NCBI GenBank assembly: GCA_050485645.1
Contig: JBJHBT010000067.1
Span: forward strand, 1 to 5,327
Direction: 5' to 3'
From: JBJHBP01 sp050485645
GTDB taxonomy: Bacteria > Pseudomonadota > Gammaproteobacteria > Steroidobacterales > Rariloculaceae
DNA: 5,327 nt
Shown here: one piece after another, positions 5,297 through 5,327 of the stretch
How the letters are laid out: every line of letters begins with the position of its first letter
Numbering within the stretch: position 1 is the first letter of the stretch
Made by a program: the position numbers and the translations under genes
Notes under the pieces: generated by a model
What the model was told of the DNA's origin: nothing
What the model saw: the letters and a program-made list of their open reading frames with translations, nothing else
The model's database searches: none

Positions 5297-5327
5297 TAGG
5301 TCGGGTCCGGGATACAGCAAGGACGCC

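Overview
The window is a conserved bacterial housekeeping locus, and all six genes lie on the minus strand. In the direction of transcription (right to left) the order is rpsB (ribosomal protein S2), tsf (elongation factor Ts), pyrH (UMP kinase), frr (ribosome recycling factor), uppS (undecaprenyl diphosphate synthase) and cdsA (CDP-diglyceride synthase). All six are intact. The high GC content, this gene order, the close match of every protein to its Escherichia coli counterpart, and an E. coli-like rpsB promoter and leader suggest a GC-rich gammaproteobacterium. The genus cannot be read from the sequence.

Right end (5164-5327): an extended -10 promoter with a GC-rich discriminator and a leader of about 115 nt with hairpins. 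The leader resembles the S2 autoregulatory leader of gammaproteobacteria and ends in a strong Shine-Dalgarno sequence. Next come rpsB (4093-5163), a 91-nt spacer, tsf (3117-4001), a 57-nt spacer, pyrH (2283-3059), frr (1729-2286, ATGA overlap with pyrH), a 22-nt spacer, uppS (948-1706) and cdsA (160-954, TTG start, 7-nt overlap with uppS). The left end (1-159) holds no recognisable gene. It has two perfect inverted repeats, one followed by a modest T-rich stretch on the transcribed strand. In related genomes dxr usually follows cdsA; it is not recognisable here and would have to begin at or beyond the left edge.

The genes divide into a translation block (S2, EF-Ts, RRF), a pyrimidine nucleotide step (UMP to UDP) and an envelope block. 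In the envelope block UppS makes the lipid carrier for peptidoglycan and CdsA makes CDP-diacylglycerol for phospholipids. The tight spacing and overlaps suggest co-transcription and partial translational coupling.

The main departure from the ordinary is RpsB. It carries a C-terminal tail of about 113 residues beyond the usual end of S2: a strongly basic segment, then a very Ala-rich, acidic, low-complexity segment encoded in part by five perfect copies of a hexanucleotide. Smaller points are an E-to-V change at a usually acidic position of the CdsA signature region, an out-of-frame ATG with a better Shine-Dalgarno sequence just before tsf, and the unexplained hairpins after cdsA. I see no mobile element, CRISPR array, tRNA, rRNA or novel defence-type system.
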